Source: Burkholderia sp. 9120 (GTDB taxonomy: Bacteria > Pseudomonadota > Gammaproteobacteria > Burkholderiales > Burkholderiaceae). From it: 64,000 bases of DNA. Each line of letters begins with the position of its first letter. Within the stretch, counting starts at the first letter, position 1. The translations under genes and the position numbers were made by a program. Below the pieces are notes generated by a model. It ran no database searches. It was given only the letters and a program-made list of their open reading frames with translations, and was not told the DNA's origin. The stretch spans positions 1,364,001 through 1,428,000 of the forward strand of contig NZ_JQNA01000001.1 in the NCBI RefSeq assembly GCF_000745015.1, in the 5' to 3' direction. Shown in pieces: positions 26,311-36,780 of the stretch.

Positions 26311-26628
26311 ATGGATGAACGCAAGCGGGACAGCATGATTGCCTATCTCCGGCACCGCATGGAGGACTTCGGCATCAGCCCGGACGATCTGGCCACCGCA
26401 CTCGCGGTCGTACCGGAAGCTGACCGCTACCGCAGCGCGAATGGCGATAGCTGGAGCGGCGAAGGGGCTATGCCTCATTGGCTGAAGCAGGCCACTAGCG
26501 CCGGGCAATCCATCGGACACTTCGAGCGATCGTCGGGGTCAGTGATCAGGCCGCCCTCGCAGGCGGGCGGAGACTGGACGAACGATCCCTTCGCAGGCAG
26601 TCCACTCGCGCGGCTGAGCCCCGGTTAG
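26311..26628 (+). CDS. H-NS-like nucleoid protein, small form
   Basis: 105 residues. The segment RYRSANGDSWSGEGAMPHWL, then KQATSAGQSIGHF, corresponds to the DNA-binding C-terminal domain of H-NS (T-W-x-G-x-G-x-x-P core, AT-hook-like loop). The N-terminal 35 residues (MIAYLRHRMEDFGISPDDLATAL) would be the oligomerisation part but are shorter than in H-NS. Such proteins silence AT-rich foreign DNA; its place next to the mobile-DNA block fits. Confidence 0.8.
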   Translation: MDERKRDSMIAYLRHRMEDFGISPDDLATALAVVPEADRYRSANGDSWSGEGAMPHWLKQATSAGQSIGHFERSSGSVIRPPSQAGGDWTNDPFAGSPLARLSPG

Positions 26629-26761
26629 TTAGATCCCGCGTGCCTGACGGTTACCTGAGCCGTGCGTTAAGCGAAGAACCGACGTCTGAGCGTTCAATTG
26701 GGCGGCCCGTGGAAGGACCGTAGATGGCCGCACCCGGTCTGACACGTCGGAGTTGCAAACA

Positions 26762-27319
26762 TTACTCCCCCTCGACGGTACCGGACGTGCTGGAGAATAT
26801 GTAGCAATCTCTCGCCAGATTCCCGAACGCAGGAAGCACTAACCATTTCCGTAACGTCCCCTCGCACTCAAATCCAAGTTTCTCCAGAACGCGGCGCGAG
26901 CCCGTGTTTTCAACATCACAGACTGTCCAGATTCTTTGGATGTTGGGCGAACGCCAAAGTGCCGAAACAGCGGCTCGGCCAGCCTCAACTGCGAGTCCGC
27001 AGCCCCAGAATCGCTCGCCGACTCCAAAGTGAATTTCGGTTTTGTGTCGCTCGGGGATCACAACGAATAGACCCATCGGCTCGTCGTCGTCTCGTGTGCT
27101 AATGACCCAGGCAAAAGGCGCGTCGCTTTCATCCCAAGCCGTAATGCACCACTTTTCGAGCATCGCTTCAGTGTGGGCGACGTCCTTATGGGCATGCCGT
27201 TGAAGGAAGCGTGAGCAATTCTGGGCTCCCGTGTAATTCTCGAATAGGACAGATGCATCACCTTGTCGCGCTCGACGCAAACATAGGCGCTTTGTCAGTA
27301 GCTCAACTCGATCTTCCAT
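26762..27319 (-). CDS. GNAT acetyltransferase (RimJ/RimL type)
   Basis: 185 residues from the ATG at 27319, with AGGAGA eight bases upstream. ELLTKRLCLRRARQGDA is the RimJ-type start; the acetyl-CoA loop is RFWGCGLAVEAGRA, and the closing motif is DVENTGSRRVLEKLGFECEGT. It acetylates an unknown amine (N-terminus, small molecule or antibiotic). The gene lies about 100 bases from the IS21 insertion. Confidence 0.85.
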   Translation of the reverse strand: MEDRVELLTKRLCLRRARQGDASVLFENYTGAQNCSRFLQRHAHKDVAHTEAMLEKWCITAWDESDAPFAWVISTRDDDEPMGLFVVIPERHKTEIHFGVGERFWGCGLAVEAGRAAVSALWRSPNIQRIWTVCDVENTGSRRVLEKLGFECEGTLRKWLVLPAFGNLARDCYIFSSTSGTVEGE

Positions 27320-27429
27320 CCTGTTCTCCTGCGAAGCGCCGACTCTTAAAGCTCGGATTGTCGCCAATTTGGAGAAGGCTGTCGAACGTCCCTTCGTGGC
27401 CGGTCAGCGTCCAACCAGCCGACCGTGTG

Positions 27430-27745
27430 GCGCGACAATCTGGATGAGAGACGCGCGACAATCAAGTTGAGAATGTCGCGGCAGAAATGATGATGCCGAT
27501 GTTGATTGACGCTGGCAAGCGTTTATTGATTGACGTGCGGCGTTGATTGACGCGGGCGAGTGGGTGTCGCGCGACAATCAAGCTGAAGCGATCAGTCGAT
27601 GAGGATTGCTGTGTAATGGTGACGCCGCAGGTATTCTGGCTGCACGACAATCAGATGAGAATGTGGTGGCGTGGAAGGTGAATCCGGGGTTGATTGACGC
27701 CGGCTAGCTTTGCCTGCGAGCCGCGCGTCAATCAGGATGAGAACA
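27430..27745. repeat. Array of nine IstA-type repeats at the left end of the IS21 element
   Basis: Copies of a GCGCGACAATCA-like motif, or its complement TTGATTGACGC, start near 27430, 27453, 27502, 27525, 27543, 27568, 27642, 27690 and 27721, in both orientations. IS21 ends usually have two or three. Positions read directly; the role as transposase sites is inferred. Confidence 0.65.
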
Positions 27746-27750
27746 GCGGG

Positions 27751-28598
27751 TCATTCGGTGAGGTCGATGCCGTGCTGATCCTCCTGTGTCGGTGGCACGC
27801 CAACGTTCTTTGGTGTCGCTCGACTGGCCGGGCGTCCCGGTCCCTGCTGCTTGCGCTGCAGGGCAGTACGGCGACGGTAGCTTTCGACGTTCAGCTCAAA
27901 GATGGTCGAGTGATGGACCAGCCGGTCGACGGCGGCCACCGTCATGGCCCGGTCGGGGAAAACCTTGTCCCATTCGCCAAACGGCTGGTTGGCCGTTATG
28001 CAAAGGGAACGGCGCTCGTACCTGGCGCTGATGAGCTCGAACAGCACTGACGTCTCTGCCTGATCCTTGCTGACATATGCGAAATCGTCGAGGATGACCA
28101 GGTCGAAGCGATCCAGCCGCTTGATGGCGGACTCCAGCGCGAGCTCGCGGCGCGCGACCTGCAACCGTTGCACGAGGTCGGTAGTGCGAGCGAAGAGGAC
28201 CTTCCAGCCCTTCTCCAGCAGGCTCAGTCCGATGGCCGACGACAAGTGCGATTTGCCCCCTCCGCTAGGCCCCAGAAGAATCAGGTTGGTGCCGTTACGC
28301 AACCAGCCGTCGCCCGCGCAAAGCGCCGAGACGTGCGCGCGCGACACCATTGGCACCGCGTCGAAATCGAAGTTCTCCAGTGTCTTGCCCGGCAGGAGCT
28401 TGGCGTCCCTGAGGTGACGATCGACTCGGCGTCGATCGCGCTCGGCGATCTCGTGTTCGGCCAGCGCCATCAGCAGGCGCGCTGCCGGCCAGCCTTCCGT
28501 GTCGGAGCGCTCGGCAAAGCTGGACCAGATCTGCTTGATGGCGGGCAGCCGCAAATCGTTGAGCAGCAGCGACAGGCGGGTGGCGTCGATGTCGAGAT

Positions 28599-28602
<4 letters not shown>
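27751..28602 (-). CDS. istB: IS21-family helper ATPase IstB
   Basis: 283 residues. AAA+ ATPase with Walker A GPSGGGKSH, Walker B LVILDDFA and the downstream ITANQPFGEWDKVFPD motif of IstB. It selects the target and stimulates the transposase. Its ATG overlaps the istA stop (ATGA), standard for the family. Intact. Confidence 0.95.
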
Positions 28603-30128
<1,526 letters not shown>

Positions 30129-30328
30129 CTACATGGAAGAGCTGTTCATACCCGATTTACCGCGACCACCGACAAGGCACCCCGGCAGCGGGGCGGACTC
30201 CTCGGCGCGGCGTTGCGGCAGCGGTTCTGGGCTACGCCCTCCACCGCTGCCGCAACGCCAGTACTCTCATCCTGATTGACGCACGGCTCTCATCTTGTTT
30301 GACGCGCGGCACGACCGGCTGGGAGCGG

Positions 30329-30601
30329 TCAAACTTCGGTCTGTTCGGCCATTTCGAGCGCGTCGTCAACTTCGATACCGAGATATCGGACGGTACTCTC
30401 CAGCTTGGAATGGCCAAGTAGCAGCTGGACGGCTCGCAGGTTTTTCGTGCGTCGGTAAATCAGTGACGCTTTAGTGCGACGCATCGTGTGTGTCCCGTAG
30501 GCTGTGTCGTCAAGACCGATCGATTTGATCCAGCGATGGACTATTCGTGCGTACTGTCGGGTCGAAAGATGCGGCGAACCGCGAGGGGCCATACCCGTCA
30601 T
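30329..30601 (-). pseudogene. C-terminal fragment of a tyrosine recombinase
   Basis: About 90 residues hold the catalytic end of a phage-type integrase: GTHTMRRTKASLIYRRTKN (Arg), LLLGHSKLESTVRYLG (His and the Tyr nucleophile). The N-terminal half is missing; the frame is joined directly to the 3' end of the kinase fragment next door, whose stop overlaps its first codon. The IS21 element lies just beyond its 3' end. Non-functional. Confidence 0.8.
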
Positions 30602-31146
30602 GCCTTCAAAGCAAATCGCGGTAGGGTAATGGTGAAGACGCAGCCGGCGCCTGGCACATCGCGGACGCTGAGAATGCCGGCATTTGCTTCAACGTAGCGC
30701 CTCGCGATTGAAAGACCAAGTCCCAGTCCTGTTCTATCCTCGCCATTCTGCGTAAACGGCACAAACATTCTTTCTGCATCACCGGGCGGCAGACCACCGC
30801 AATGATCCTTCACATCGATCAGGATATGATCAGACAGCGCGTATACATCCAACGCCACTTCGGTGCGATGCTGCGTAAATTTGAAGGCGTTTTGGAGCAG
30901 GTTTCCCAACGCCGAATAGAGCTGGTCACGGTCGCCACTGATAGCAAGCCGCGTGTCCACAGCGGAAACTGTTAGCACGCAACCGCGAATCTGGGCAGCA
31001 AGTTCAGCGGCATACTTCACGTCAGCTATGAAATCCGCGACGGAGAACAGTCCGGACTGTGCTGAAACACCGGTTGCCGTACGAACCTCCTCAAGGGAGT
31101 GCCTGATTAAATCGCGCAATCCATCCAGGCTGCGCTCCAGAACTGA
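30598..31146 (-). pseudogene. 3' fragment of a soluble histidine kinase
   Basis: About 180 residues, nearly the same as the C-terminal half of the kinase at 32685 (shared LRDLI-SLEEVRTA, FSVADFIA-VKYAA, GNLLQNAFKFT, DVKDHCGGLP, GLGLGLSIARRYVE). The histidine box and the N-terminal domain are missing. Homology stops at about 31145, where the truncated IS5 transposase starts head-to-head, so one deletion removed the 5' ends of both. Confidence 0.85.
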
Positions 31147-31963
31147 GCTCGGTGATCATCATCACCGAAATACGCAGCTGCAGGTTCACTTCATGCAGCA
31201 ATGGTTTGGGCTTTCGGACCCGGCGATGGAAGAGGCGCTATATGACGTGCCGCTGTACCGTGAGTTTGCGGGGCTGGACGAAGGTATGACGCGTTTGCCG
31301 GACGAGAGCACGATTCTGCGGTTCCGCCACCTTCTCGAAACGCACGGACTGGCCGCGCAGATGCTCGCACTGGTCAATGAGATCCTGAGTGAAAAGGGCT
31401 TGATGTTGAAGGCAGGGTCGGCGGTCGACGCGACCTTGATTAGCGCACCCAGTTCGACAAAGAACGGCTCTGGCAAACGGGACCCGGAGATGCACCAGAC
31501 GAAGAAAGGGAATCAATGGTACTTCGGGATGAAAGCGCACATCGGCGTGGACGCAGAGTCAGGTCTGGTCCACACCGTCATTGGTACTGCGGCCAACGTG
31601 CACGACATCAATGCGGCCGGAGCGTTGTTGCACGGCCAGGAAAAAGATGTGTACGCTGACGCCGGATATCAGGGTATTGAAAAGCGCTGTCAGGCGAACC
31701 CGGTACGCTGGCATGTCGCGATGCGACCGGGCAAGCGTCGACAACTGGACCTGACCAGTCGTCTGGACGTGATATACAACCAGATTGAGCGCCTGAAGGC
31801 TGGCGTGCGCGCCAAGGTTGAACATCCGTTTCGAGTGCTCAAGCAGCAGTTTGGCTATACGAAGACCCGGTACCGAGGATTGGTGAAGAACACCGCGCAG
31901 ATCACGACACTGTTTGCGCTGGGCAACCTCTGGATGGCGCGCAAGGCTTTAAGCAAAGCGTGA
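31147..31963 (+). pseudogene. IS5-family transposase lacking its N-terminus
   Basis: The reading frame from VHFMQQWFGLSDPAMEEALYD to ARKALSKA covers about 260 residues of an IS5-type DDE transposase (AVDATLIS, GMKAHIGVDAESG, YADAGYQG, VEHPFRVLKQQFG). The first 60-70 residues and the left terminal repeat are gone. The frame is open further upstream only through kinase-derived sequence. Confidence 0.85.
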
Positions 31964-32114
31964 AACGTCCTGCGAATCAGGCCGTGAGTCTCGGCAAACG
32001 ACGGTCATCATGCTTCAAAAGCCGGACGACCAACCTGCTGGCAGACTCTGCGGCCGATATGCCCAACGTGAAAAAAGATCGGTGCTCTGAAAACGTGTTG
32101 TGCAGACCTTCCCT
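31964..32114 (+). mobile_element. Right end of the truncated IS5 element
   Basis: GTTGTGCAGACCTTCCC ends at 32114 and looks like the outer IS5 terminal repeat (complement GGGAAGGTCTGCACAAC). The following CTAAG fits the YTAR target of IS5 elements; the IS3 orf starts right there. Confidence 0.5.
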
Positions 32115-32336
32115 AAGTACTTCGGTTTAGCGCGAACATACTCTTTCTGCAGATCGCCACCCTTCTCAAATTCCGCACACCAAGCCTTAAGAGAATTCTT
32201 CGTCGGGTAACCCAACTGGCGGATTGTCGCCTTGATGCGCTTGCCAAGCGTCAGGTACAGCTCGACCGCCCGAACGCGGTCTTCGTATGAATACATGGAC
32301 TACCTCCAAAGTAGTCCATGATTTTGTCCGCATCCC
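32115..32336 (-). pseudogene. IS3-family orfA remnant
   Basis: From the ATG at 32296 the protein reads MYSYEDRVRAVELYLTLGKR, then IKATIRQLGYPTKNSLKAWC and KEYVRAKPKY, a typical IS3/IS150 orfA helix-turn-helix, and is then cut by the IS5 end. The start codon lies inside a perfect ten-base hairpin CATGGACTAC-(7)-GTAGTCCATG (32294-32320), probably the regulatory and end structure of the element. orfB is absent. Confidence 0.75.
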
Positions 32337-32337
32337 C

Positions 32338-32366
32338 GGTGGGTCAGGATTCCGTGCAAATCAACA
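32338..32366. repeat. Isolated IS21-type terminal repeat, copy 1
   Basis: 29 bases identical to 38206-38234, in the same orientation. The inner part of that IS21 element is absent here; the IS3 remnant abuts it. Confidence 0.8.
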
Positions 32367-32549
32367 ATCTACCCTGAAGTCCCTGCTTTATCTCAATTGC
32401 AGAGCTGTTGTTGGGGTGCTTCGCGATGGCGAGATTGGTACGCGACTCGTGCCAGTAGCCTGTACGGTATCGTACCGACTTTTATTAAGTTTCTGATGAT
32501 CATCTTTCGGCGCGCGGCTGATACCCGCGTGTGTGATTCCGATGGCCGC

Positions 32550-32575
32550 GGCCGCAGCCGCTGCGGCCTTTTTTT
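32550..32575 (+). terminator. Orphan intrinsic terminator
   Basis: GGCCGCAG-CCG-CTGCGGCC followed by seven T. Very strong, yet no coding gene precedes it on this strand for 580 bases, and the kinase gene follows; it may end a small RNA or shield the kinase from upstream transcripts. Confidence 0.8.
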
Positions 32576-32684
32576 CGTGCCGACGATAAACAAATAACAG
32601 GCATGATGAAGGCGATCTCTTCTGCTTGGTCCGTTAGCGAAATTTCTTGCTGCGGCGACGGAATCACTACACCGGGGCTACATC

Positions 32685-33827
32685 ATGATGCACGTGTTTC
32701 TTGCGAACAACCGCAATGAACTCATAGAGAGATGTCGGGCGAAGGTGGCGCAGAGGCCCGCGCGCGAGGCGACCGCGCAGCAGCTTCAGAATGGTGTGCC
32801 GATGTTCCTGGACCAGCTCATCAGGACTCTCCAGGTCGAACAGACGTCGCAGCCCATCGACAGCCACAGGATTTCGGGTCCGTCGGGCGGCGGAGCGTCT
32901 CCATCCGAGATCGGCAAGTCAGCAGCAGAGCATGGACGGGAGCTGCTTAAGCTAGGGTTCTCGGTTGATCAGGTTGTTCACGATTACGGCGACCTGTGCC
33001 AGGCAATTACAGACCTCGCGTATGAGCGCGACGCTCCATTTCTGATAGACGAGTTTCGAACGCTCAACCGCTGTCTGGACAATGCCATCGCCGATGCGGT
33101 AACAGAATTCAGCTATCAGCGCGATTTCGCCGTCGCCAACCGACAGACCGTTGAAACGCATGAACGGATGGGGGCTTTCACCCACGAGCTGCGTAATTTT
33201 TTGCAGACCGCAACGCTCGCTTTTGTCGCAGCAAAAGCCGGAAATCTGAGCCTGTCTGGAGCCACTGGTTCTGTTCTGGAGCGCAGCCTGGACGGCTTAC
33301 GAGACTTGATCGCCCGCTCTCTCGATGAGGTACGTACGGCAGCGGGGATTTCCGAGCAATCCAGAACGTTTTCCGTTGCCGACTTCATCGCTGAAGTGAA
33401 ATATGCAGCTGACCTTGCGGCCCAGGTTCGGGGATGCGTATTGAGAGTTTCCGATGTGGACACGCGGCTTGCCATCGTTGGTGACCGCGATCAGCTTTAT
33501 TCGGCGGTGGGTAACCTGCTGCAAAACGCCTTCAAATTCACGCGCCACCGCACCGAAGTGACGTTGGACGCCTACGCGTTATCGGATCGCATCCTGATTG
33601 ATGTAAAGGATCATTGCGGCGGTCTCCCCGCTGGCGATGCAGAAAGAATGTTCCGGCCTTTCACACAGAACGGTACGGACAAAACCGGACTGGGTCTGGG
33701 CCTGTCAATCGCCAGGCGCTGCGTAGAGGGAAACAACGGCACTCTCAGTGTGCGCGATGTACCCGGCACCGGCTGCATATTCACCGTTTCACTGCCCAGA
33801 TATGCCGTCCCCGCTGAGACAGTATGA
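32685..33827 (+). CDS. Soluble sensor histidine kinase (paralog A)
   Basis: 380 residues, no membrane segment. The N-terminal 150 residues are a helical RsbRD-like sensory domain (LGFSVDQVVHDYGDLCQAITDLAYERDAP). Phosphoacceptor His167 in FTHELRNFL, N box GNLLQNAFKFT, G1 DVKDHCGGLP (GG in place of the usual DxGxG), G2 TGLGLGLSIARR. It is about 75% alike by eye to the kinase at 40180 and to the fragment at 30598. The receiver at 34356 and the KaiC/receiver unit lie downstream on the opposite strand. Confidence 0.85.
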   Translation: MMHVFLANNRNELIERCRAKVAQRPAREATAQQLQNGVPMFLDQLIRTLQVEQTSQPIDSHRISGPSGGGASPSEIGKSAAEHGRELLKLGFSVDQVVHDYGDLCQAITDLAYERDAPFLIDEFRTLNRCLDNAIADAVTEFSYQRDFAVANRQTVETHERMGAFTHELRNFLQTATLAFVAAKAGNLSLSGATGSVLERSLDGLRDLIARSLDEVRTAAGISEQSRTFSVADFIAEVKYAADLAAQVRGCVLRVSDVDTRLAIVGDRDQLYSAVGNLLQNAFKFTRHRTEVTLDAYALSDRILIDVKDHCGGLPAGDAERMFRPFTQNGTDKTGLGLGLSIARRCVEGNNGTLSVRDVPGTGCIFTVSLPRYAVPAETV

Positions 33828-34298
33828 CAGCGTCGCCGCGACGGTCAGGTTTGAACCGGACAACCGACTCTCCGGTTATTCGTTCGAGCGACGGAAGTGG
33901 GTTGAACTGAGCCGCCCGTCGTACGGTTCAGTGCGGTCATGAAGAGCCGTTCGTCGGATGAAAGCGACAGGACGAAACCGGTCTTGTAGCTGTCGGTTGA
34001 CCCACTGGCGTGGTTGGTTTGAAGTGAGCTGTGCGACATTGACCCAAGTCCGGCATGCCTTCTGACGTCGACGCCATTTGCCCGGACGAGCGGAAAGATA
34101 TAAACGGAAGAAGAGCTTTTCCACGTACGCACGTGCTCAGGCGCGTCTTTGATCACAGGGGTGGCATCGCGGGATCAGTTTAATGCAGTGAACCATGTGC
34201 AGGGTCGAACAGACGCGCCTTTTTGGAGAGTTGCAACTGCAAATGTCGCGACTATCGTGAACTAGTCTCCTCTCCATATCGCCTGCTGATGTGGAATT
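33828..34298. other. Intergenic region without a supported gene
   Basis: About 470 bases after the kinase. A minus-strand frame (33845-34156) has no motif. The strong terminator at 34299 on the plus strand suggests that something is transcribed here. Confidence 0.35.
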
Positions 34299-34325
34299 GC
34301 CCGCCCTCAAAGCGGGCATTTTTTT
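34299..34325 (+). terminator. Intrinsic terminator upstream of the receiver tail
   Basis: GCCCGC (34299-34304), loop CCTCAAA, GCGGGC (34312-34317), then ATTTTTTT. It ends a plus-strand transcript, either the distant kinase mRNA or a small RNA. Confidence 0.75.
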
Positions 34326-34355
34326 ACAGCGTTCCGTTTGCGGCGTCGGGGGGCG

Positions 34356-34712
34356 TTATGTGACCGTGCACAGATTACTAACGGTTGTAAGAAAAAGTGA
34401 CACAGGTATAGGCTTCTTCAAGCAAAGATTCCATGCGGGCTGGAGAATGTCTGGTGGCGGCGTGGCTGACTGGCCGAGAATCGGGATATGCGCGAAGTCG
34501 GGTTGAGCTCGAATCTCGCGGCTTAAGGCCAGTCCGTCCATCAATGGCATGATCCAGTCGGTAACAATGAGGTCGGGCACATGGTGTTTCAGACATTCGA
34601 GCGCCTCGATACCGTTGCTCGCGCAAGTCACCCTGTATCCTTCGTTGACCAAGATCAGGGACCACGCGGCGAGAAGTTGGGGCTCGTCATCCACAAGCAA
34701 AATCGAATACAT
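34356..34712 (-). CDS. Single-domain response regulator (paralog of 18579)
   Basis: 118 residues from the ATG at 34712. ILLVDDEPQLLAAWSLIL, phosphoacceptor Asp in IVTDWIMPLMDG, Ser in GQSATPPPD, Lys in LKKPIPV and the FLTTVSNLC ending match the receiver at 18579 almost position by position. It lies between the kinase and the KaiC/receiver pair. No output domain. Confidence 0.9.
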   Translation of the reverse strand: MYSILLVDDEPQLLAAWSLILVNEGYRVTCASNGIEALECLKHHVPDLIVTDWIMPLMDGLALSREIRAQPDFAHIPILGQSATPPPDILQPAWNLCLKKPIPVSLFLTTVSNLCTVT

Positions 34713-34923
34713 CTGCGGCCACCGATTGGTCAGTTTTTTCGCTGTCGCCTGACTGAGCAAGTAACATTCCAAAGGGAGGAGTAACTGCCGCTGCAAGGTG
34801 TTTTTCTTTGCTGCCACGCATCGTGGGGTGGGATCGATGCACCCAATAGCGTCGGGTCAGGATTTCTCCGAACTCCGTTGCCCCATCGAAGCGAATAACT
34901 AACGCTATCTTGGGCGCTCGGTC

Positions 34924-35274
34924 TCAAGGCAGCATTTTCTCTATGATCGGAAGCAGCGTGTCGAGCGAGAGCGGCTTGCGGCAATATGCAATCGCCGGAT
35001 TGGGCTGTTTGGGTATGTCGACGGCTGCGCTGCACAGAATGACGGGGATTGACCGTAATTCCGGGTCCTCAAAGAGGGCGGCGCACAGCTCCGGACCAGA
35101 CATCACGGGCATCATGCAGTCACTGAGGATGAGGTCTGGCCTGGCTTTGCGGATCAGCTCAAGCGCGACCGCTCCGTTGGGTGCTGTCACGGCGGCATAT
35201 CCGACCTGTTCGAGCAGCAGGCTCCAGATAGTCAGAAGGTCGAACTCGTCATCTACGACCATGATTGTTTTCAT
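34924..35274 (-). CDS. Single-domain response regulator coupled to the KaiC-like gene
   Basis: 116 residues. MKTIMVVDDEFDLL, Asp in LILSDCMMPVMSGPE, Ser in LCSAAVD, Lys in YCRKPLS. Starts six bases after the stop of the KaiC-like gene, so it is its translational partner. In other bacteria receivers beside KaiC-like ATPases are thought to link them to phosphorelays. Confidence 0.9.
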   Translation of the reverse strand: MKTIMVVDDEFDLLTIWSLLLEQVGYAAVTAPNGAVALELIRKARPDLILSDCMMPVMSGPELCAALFEDPELRSIPVILCSAAVDIPKQPNPAIAYCRKPLSLDTLLPIIEKMLP

Positions 35275-35280
35275 GGCGCG

Positions 35281-36756
35281 TCAGCTGTCGAAACGGCCGA
35301 TGATTCCTGTCGCGGCCCCGCGGCCACCGAGCAAACTCGCCGCACCCGGAAAAGCGTCGACAACATCGAGTCCCTTCTCGGCAATGACGAGCTCCCGAAG
35401 CGAAGAATCGTGCGCGCTTTCGCGCTGTTTGACCACGGAGATCATTCGATGCAGACCAGTGTCGGTTTCCGCATAGCGCAGCAAAATGAGATTTTCAGTC
35501 ATGGCCGAGAGACGCATTCTGCGCATGACGGCGGGATCGGAATTGAACGGCACTTCTTCTGTGAGAAGCGTTGTCACTCCTGCGGCGCGTAACTGATGAG
35601 TCAATGCGTTGAGGAACAGACCAAACCGGCCCGTGCGCATTGCTGAATCACGAAACCCGTCGATACCGTCAAGCACAAGTCGCGTCGCGCCGGTCTGCTT
35701 CACCGTAGCGAGAGCGGTGGCTGCCAGTTCGTCTATTGCCAGTTCAATGGCCGGTTGCCACTGGACGGTCAGCCGCCCGTCGTCGCACGCCGCCCGCAAC
35801 GGAATTGAAACGGATTCAGCCTTGCCGATGAGCCGTTGCGGCGACTCGTAAAAGCCGAGATAGACGGACTTTTCGCCGCGTTGCGCACCGGCCGATAGAA
35901 ACTGCAGCCCAAGCAGCGTCTTGCCGATTCCCGATGCGCCCATCAGCGTGGTCGTGGAGCCCTTTATAAAACCTCCGCCGAGCAACTCATCAAGACGTGG
36001 AATACCCGATCCGAGGCGCGCCTTGAGGTCGGCCGGTCCAGGCTGCTCGGCACATCGTGCTTCCAGCCGTGGAAACATGACATGGCCGCTGTCCGTTATA
36101 CGGAAGAAATGCTTGCCCAGCATGTGATCGCGAGCACGCATCTTGTGGACTTCAATTTCGCGTGTGCGGCGCATGCCGTCGCTGTAACGGTTGAGCTCAA
36201 TCAGACCGTCGACGAGCGTATGTTCGGGATGCGGCTCGTTACCCGACAAAGGAGCCAGCAGCAACGTTGTACAGTTCATGGCAGCAACCAGCGCGTTCAA
36301 CTCATGGATGAACTTGGACAGCGAGAGGTCCGTTTCACTGAACTCGCGTGCGCTGCGAAAGCCATCGACGATGAGCAGACCCGGGCGGTACTGGTGGAGG
36401 CTCAAGGCAACCTGCTTGAGGAAGCCATCAAGTCCGCCCTGCATGAGCGCGTGATAGCCCGAGACGAAAAACATTTTCTCCGCGACCACTTTTTCGTCAA
36501 AGAAGCTGAGTCGGCTCAGATGTCCGAGGAGCTTGTCGTGCGATTCAGCGATCAAGGTCATGTACAGCACCTTCTCGCCCTGGAGGACACGATGGAAGCC
36601 GATCTGGCTCGATAGAATCGTCTTGCCCGCGCCAGCCATGCCTTCTATCAGGTACAAAGCGCCGCCGACCAGACCGCCGCCGAGAATGGTATCGAGGCCC
36701 GGCACACCTGTTTCGACATTTGAACGGTCCGACGCTGGGGATGTGTGAGTTGTCAT
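35281..36756 (-). CDS. KaiC-like double RecA-domain ATPase
   Basis: 491 residues from the ATG at 36756 (a TTG at 36780 also fits). Two KaiC/RadA-type domains: first GVPGLDTILGGGLVGG with Walker A GMAGAGKT (39-46) and Walker B LLIVDGF; second SGIPRLDELLGGGFIKGS with Walker A GASGIGKT (near 280) and LVLDGIDGF. The domain 1 loop has AESHDKL and domain 2 YESPQRL, where cyanobacterial KaiC has an EE pair in each; the Ser/Thr autophosphorylation sites of CII are not obvious. No kaiA or kaiB is in the window, so a clock is not indicated; it is more likely a phosphorelay-controlled ATPase switch. Confidence 0.85.
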   Translation of the reverse strand: MTTHTSPASDRSNVETGVPGLDTILGGGLVGGALYLIEGMAGAGKTILSSQIGFHRVLQGEKVLYMTLIAESHDKLLGHLSRLSFFDEKVVAEKMFFVSGYHALMQGGLDGFLKQVALSLHQYRPGLLIVDGFRSAREFSETDLSLSKFIHELNALVAAMNCTTLLLAPLSGNEPHPEHTLVDGLIELNRYSDGMRRTREIEVHKMRARDHMLGKHFFRITDSGHVMFPRLEARCAEQPGPADLKARLGSGIPRLDELLGGGFIKGSTTTLMGASGIGKTLLGLQFLSAGAQRGEKSVYLGFYESPQRLIGKAESVSIPLRAACDDGRLTVQWQPAIELAIDELAATALATVKQTGATRLVLDGIDGFRDSAMRTGRFGLFLNALTHQLRAAGVTTLLTEEVPFNSDPAVMRRMRLSAMTENLILLRYAETDTGLHRMISVVKQRESAHDSSLRELVIAEKGLDVVDAFPGAASLLGGRGAATGIIGRFDS

Positions 36757-36780
36757 TTTTGAATCGTCTGCGAAGTTCAA

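Noticed and set aside
27430-27745. Repeat array that might look like CRISPR
   Set aside because: Repeats are short, in both orientations, with uneven spacing, and lie at the end of an IS21 element; no cas genes.
33845-34156. 103-codon minus-strand frame
   Set aside because: No motif and no convincing start; left as intergenic.
35281-36756. Circadian clock KaiABC
   Set aside because: No kaiA or kaiB in the window and the EE and phosphosite motifs are not the cyanobacterial ones.
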